The translations under genes were made by a program, and so were the position numbers. 64,000 nucleotides of DNA from an uncultured Treponema sp. (GTDB lineage Bacteria; Spirochaetota; Spirochaetia; Treponematales; Treponemataceae). Shown here one piece after another: positions 61,274 through 64,000 of this stretch. Each line of letters begins with the position of its first letter. The first letter of the stretch is position 1. The notes beneath the pieces are model-generated. The model was not told the DNA's origin. It made no database searches and saw only the letters and a program-made list of their open reading frames with translations. The stretch is taken from the NCBI GenBank assembly GCA_938039145.1, contig CALHVG010000008.1:28569-92568 (forward strand), read 5' to 3'.

Positions 61274-61308
61274 CCCACCAATTACCACTAATTACCACTT
61301 TTTCCCAC
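61274..61308 (-). promoter_or_regulatory. MraZ operator: four GTGGK boxes at 10-bp spacing
   Basis: On the minus strand GTGGG-5-GTGGT-5-GTGGT-5-GTGGG, every box exactly one helical turn apart, between the promoter and the mraZ ATG. MraZ proteins are known to bind such TGGG-type direct repeats. Confidence 0.85.
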
Positions 61309-61316
61309 TTAAAACC

Positions 61317-61344
61317 ATTTTACTGTAAAAAAAACTAAAGTCAA
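61317..61344 (-). promoter_or_regulatory. Promoter of the division cluster
   Basis: TTGACT, 16 bp, TAAAAT; the transcript would begin about where the MraZ boxes begin. Confidence 0.6.
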
Positions 61345-61423
61345 TCGGGAAAAATGTCGAAAAAGAAAAAATTTTGTTTTTTATTTTTTCGCTCTCGCAT
61401 ATATTTTTATAGGTACGCTACAT

Positions 61424-62185
61424 ATGGTGATAAACACGCTAAACGAAAGTTCCCTGCACAAAACCCTGAAAACCCTCTTTTCGCTCGAAGACGGAAGCCG
61501 CACGGAAGTTCAGGAAAACGGCTACGTTTTCGACATAGTAAACAAAGACGGAAGCATCGTGGAAATTCAGACAAAAAACCTTTCCGCCCTGCAAAAAAAA
61601 GCCTCGGATGCGCTTGAACAAGGAAAAAACTTCACCGTAATACATCCGATTGTGGTGCAAAACACAATCATCACCCAAAACAGCGAAGGCATTCCGCTTT
61701 CAAAACGGAAAAGCCCGAACCACAAAACCATCCATCACGTATTTATGGAACTAACTCGCATTTATCCGCTGCTTTTGGACAAAAATTTCACGCTGAAAAT
61801 CCTTTTTGTGAACACAATCGAAAAACGAATCCGAACGGAAGTTCCCGTGCAATCTAAAAACAAAAGACAGCGATTCAAGAAAAACTGGAACAAAAGCGAC
61901 ACGATTCTTGAGGAAATCCTTGAAGAAAAGACATTAAAAACCGCGGACGACTATATCGAGCTTATTCCGCAAGGACTTGGCGAAACATTCTCCGCAAATG
62001 ACATAGCCGAAAAACTGAAAAAAATTCCGCACGCTAAAAAAAATGCGAAAAAACTTTCAGGCATAATGGTTTGGGTTCTTTTCCGCATGAAAATTCTTGA
62101 ATGTGCAGGAACAAAAAAGCGCTCAAAACTTTACAGAATAAACGGCGCAAGCATTTCCTGTAACTCGCCTTTCGATGAGCGCTAA
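61424..62185 (+). CDS. Uncharacterised protein with a nuclease-like N-terminal motif
   Basis: 253 residues, family not recognised. The N-terminal 50 residues read HKTLKTLFSLEDGSRTEV, FDIV and GSIVEIQTKN, spaced like the Glu, Asp and E-x-Q/K residues of PD-(D/E)XK nucleases; this is only a resemblance. The middle holds SPNHKTIHHVFMELTRIYP and a basic patch (SKNKRQRFKKNW). The C-terminus (FSANDIAEKLKK...LFRMKILECAG) looks like a winged helix. No ribosome site stands out. Confidence 0.65.
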   Translation: MVINTLNESSLHKTLKTLFSLEDGSRTEVQENGYVFDIVNKDGSIVEIQTKNLSALQKKASDALEQGKNFTVIHPIVVQNTIITQNSEGIPLSKRKSPNHKTIHHVFMELTRIYPLLLDKNFTLKILFVNTIEKRIRTEVPVQSKNKRQRFKKNWNKSDTILEEILEEKTLKTADDYIELIPQGLGETFSANDIAEKLKKIPHAKKNAKKLSGIMVWVLFRMKILECAGTKKRSKLYRINGASISCNSPFDER

Positions 62186-62272
62186 CGCTCGGTCTAACTT
62201 CGTTCGACAGAACTTCGCTCGCATCTACACGCCGTGGCAGGCTTTTTCTTCAAAAAAAACAATTTTAAAATA

Positions 62273-62302
62273 AAAAAGCGGTTCGTTTAAGAACCGCTTT
62301 TT
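62273..62302. terminator. Bidirectional terminator
   Basis: Perfect 12-bp stem AAAAAGCGGTTC/GAACCGCTTTTT with a 6-nt loop, T runs on both strands. It serves the 253-residue gene and the convergent flaA pair. Confidence 0.93.
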
Positions 62303-62317
62303 ATAAAGCAAGCAAAA

Positions 62318-63043
62318 CTACCAGCTGTCGCTCATATCGTCTTCGTCATGGCTTTCAAAATCATACAAGTCAGACACGCAACGCAGGTCGTCAAGATACA
62401 TATAATAAGAGCCGCGGGCAAGCATCGGATTACAATCTACCCTGAAGCCGGATACCCTAAGACCAGGTTTGTCGCCTGAATGGAACGGACTTGTCTGCAC
62501 GATTCCTCGCTCTCCGTCCGGACTTGGCGGAACTACAGCCGTAAGTTTTTTCCAGCCTGTAAACGCAAGATTTCCCATGTAAAGTTCAAAGTTGTGTCCG
62601 AAATAATCCTGGACAAGAACAAAAAGTTCATGCGACATATTTCGTCCGCAAACCCATACGGAAATTGTTTTTGCCACGCCTTCCACTGGAATCGGTCTCT
62701 GCGATGTGATGAAGAAAGAGTTCACACCTCGCTTAAAAAACTCAACCTTAACGCCAAGAACCTTTGTATCAAGATCCTCTTTGCCTACATCTTCTTTTAG
62801 CGGCTCTTTCATGGCAGGATTTCCTTCAAAGAGTCTTGCCGAAATCACTCCATAGTCGGGCGACATATGGACATTCCATGAACCTTCCCTCTCGAACTTA
62901 TCTATAGAGGTTTCCTGCAGAGCCTGCATCGCCGATTCGTTTCCGATCGTCTCAGGATTAGGATCGCCAACAATGCTGTTCTGTGCGGAAACCGCACAAA
63001 CAACGGCAACCGCAGCTATTATAGAAACTACGTATTTTTTCAT
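62318..63043 (-). CDS. Flagellar filament outer layer protein FlaA (second of pair)
   Basis: Sheath protein of the periplasmic flagellum. 241 residues, signal peptide ending VVCAVSAQ. FlaA features: SIDKFEREGSWNVHMSPDYG, KVLGVKVEFFKRG, ISVWVCGRNMSHELFVLVQD, LAFTGWKKLTAVVPP and RVSGFRVDCNPM...YLDDLRC. Its ATG shares a base with the preceding flaA stop (TAATG). Acidic tail ESHDEDDMSDSW. Confidence 0.9.
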   Translation of the reverse strand: MKKYVVSIIAAVAVVCAVSAQNSIVGDPNPETIGNESAMQALQETSIDKFEREGSWNVHMSPDYGVISARLFEGNPAMKEPLKEDVGKEDLDTKVLGVKVEFFKRGVNSFFITSQRPIPVEGVAKTISVWVCGRNMSHELFVLVQDYFGHNFELYMGNLAFTGWKKLTAVVPPSPDGERGIVQTSPFHSGDKPGLRVSGFRVDCNPMLARGSYYMYLDDLRCVSDLYDFESHDEDDMSDSW

Positions 63044-63783
63044 TATTTTTCATCTCCCATATTCGAGTTAGAAGAGCCGAATGAGCCCGACTCGGAGTTG
63101 CTGAAATCCGTCTCCTTTAATTCATAGCCGTCAAATATGAACGAAAGCGAATTCGTTGTGTACTTCAGATTGTCAAAATAAATCGCAAAGTCGTCAACAT
63201 ATTCAACAGCGTCCGTTCGAACTCTAAAACCTATCAGAGTAAGAGTTTTCGGTCCTGAGCGGAGCTTTGAATGCTGAGTAATCCAACCCGGAATCTTTAC
63301 GATAATGTTTTTCCAACCGTTGAAAGAAAGTTTTCCTGCAGGAAGAACATGAACCTGTCCGTTTGCATCCCGTACCATAACTTCAAGGTAGTAAAGGTAG
63401 TTGGCACCCCATACCCAAAAGTCAATGTTCACAACATTTCCCACAAAAGGAATCTCGTAGACTTTTCCATCCTTGGAAGGCACAATCTCGAACCAGTTAT
63501 CGCCTTTTCTGTTGAAAGCCGTCTGTACACCCAAAACCTTAGGCTCTACATCAGCAGGCTGGAACGGTTTCAGAGAATTAGGAATCCCCGTGAACAATCC
63601 GTACTTGGGATAGCCTTTAGCAATATAGCGGCTTGCGTTAACAACCCAACTCCATTCCCGTTCCGTATCAAAATTGTCAATCAAAAATGTCTCTACGCTT
63701 TTTGAATTTGGCTGGCTGAAAACCGGCACGCAAATAACAAAAACAAGAGCAAGATTTACAAGGACTTTGAAGACCTTTTTCAT
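63043..63783 (-). CDS. Flagellar filament outer layer protein FlaA (first of pair)
   Basis: 246 residues, signal peptide MKKVFKVLVNLALVFVICVP. Shares with its neighbour FLIDNFDTEREWSWVVNASRY, PKVLGVQTAFNRKG, IDFWVWGANYLYYLEVMVRD, LSFNGWKNIIVKIPG and LIGFRVRTDAVEYVDDFAIY. The tandem arrangement is as in T. pallidum and T. denticola. AAGGAG lies 6 nt before the chosen ATG; a TTG 18 bp upstream is inside that ribosome site region and rejected. Confidence 0.92.
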   Translation of the reverse strand: MKKVFKVLVNLALVFVICVPVFSQPNSKSVETFLIDNFDTEREWSWVVNASRYIAKGYPKYGLFTGIPNSLKPFQPADVEPKVLGVQTAFNRKGDNWFEIVPSKDGKVYEIPFVGNVVNIDFWVWGANYLYYLEVMVRDANGQVHVLPAGKLSFNGWKNIIVKIPGWITQHSKLRSGPKTLTLIGFRVRTDAVEYVDDFAIYFDNLKYTTNSLSFIFDGYELKETDFSNSESGSFGSSNSNMGDEK

Positions 63784-63884
63784 GTAAAACTCCTTCTTCA
63801 ATATTACATTCCGACTTAAAAGCGAAATGTTCTCCTTTTTATTGTCGGAATAAATATCTAAATTTATTACTCTAATGTTCTACA

Positions 63885-63913
63885 ATTATATTTAGGCGTA
63901 CAATATTTGTCAA
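63885..63913 (-). promoter_or_regulatory. Consensus sigma-70 promoter of the flaA pair
   Basis: TTGACA, exactly 17 bp, TATAAT: a full consensus match, with a leader of about 95 nt. No sigma-28 motif was seen, consistent with class-II-like sigma-70 control of flaA. Confidence 0.85.
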
Positions 63914-64000
63914 ATTGTTTACGGCATTTATGCGGAACAAAATTATTATTTTTATAAAAAAATGCCGTCCCACTAAACAATTGAACATATATTCAATAAT

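Overview
The window looks like chromosome from a spirochaete of the genus Treponema, probably a gut- or rumen-type species. The evidence is a tandem pair of FlaA-type periplasmic flagellar sheath genes at the right edge, a treponemal mraZ-to-topA cell-division cluster, treponemal-style leucine-rich-repeat (LRR) and beta-barrel surface proteins, and alpha-glucan and other sugar uptake genes. The genus call is inference from protein families; no rRNA or tRNA gene is present to confirm it. Base composition is moderate, with one clearly AT-rich gene at 31126-31845.

Left third (1-28020): a maltodextrin segment (secreted pullulanase followed by a MalE-like binding protein running off the edge); dusB-like; a membrane protein plus sppA operon; recX; rplM-rpsI; a decayed outer-membrane-protein gene; a complete potABCD polyamine importer; murE-ddl-murD for peptidoglycan precursors; a drug/metabolite exporter; a small heat-shock gene behind a near-perfect sigma-54 promoter; an isolated hisH-hisF pair; queD; recQ; a membrane-anchored nuclease-like protein; an OmpA-family protein; and argS.

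Middle (28020-34900) is an accessory region unlike the rest. A segment of about 4.1 kb is flanked by 140-bp direct repeats made from the 3' end of a GGDEF-EAL gene, so it looks like an insertion into that gene's tail. It holds an LRR lipoprotein gene broken by one in-frame amber codon, an AT-rich NYN-domain gene, and several families of structured repeats. One family (called RA here) occurs three times, each time downstream of a minus-strand gene, which gives a gene-cassette-like layout. A second (RC) is an 80-nt element of two adjacent hairpins whose first stem changes sequence but stays paired in all five copies. A third (RB) has three copies, one of them far away beside murE. Two tandem arrays share a 23-bp period.

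Right part (34900-64000): sufCBDS and sufU for iron-sulfur clusters; a sugar ABC importer operon whose first permease has an unusually large extracytoplasmic insertion; an RlmI-like rRNA methyltransferase; a COG0523 GTPase; an NADP-type secondary alcohol dehydrogenase; then the long minus-strand cluster mraZ-rsmH-ftsL-murF-ftsW-ftsQ-ftsA-ftsZ-xerD-TPR lipoprotein-dprA-topA, headed by four 10-bp-spaced GTGGK boxes that look like the MraZ operator; an unrecognised protein with a nuclease-like motif; and the flaA pair behind a perfect TTGACA-17-TATAAT promoter.

A recurring theme is leaderless or near-leaderless expression: several genes have a TTGACA/TATAAT-type promoter whose -10 box ends only 6-9 nt before the start codon and have no ribosome binding site.
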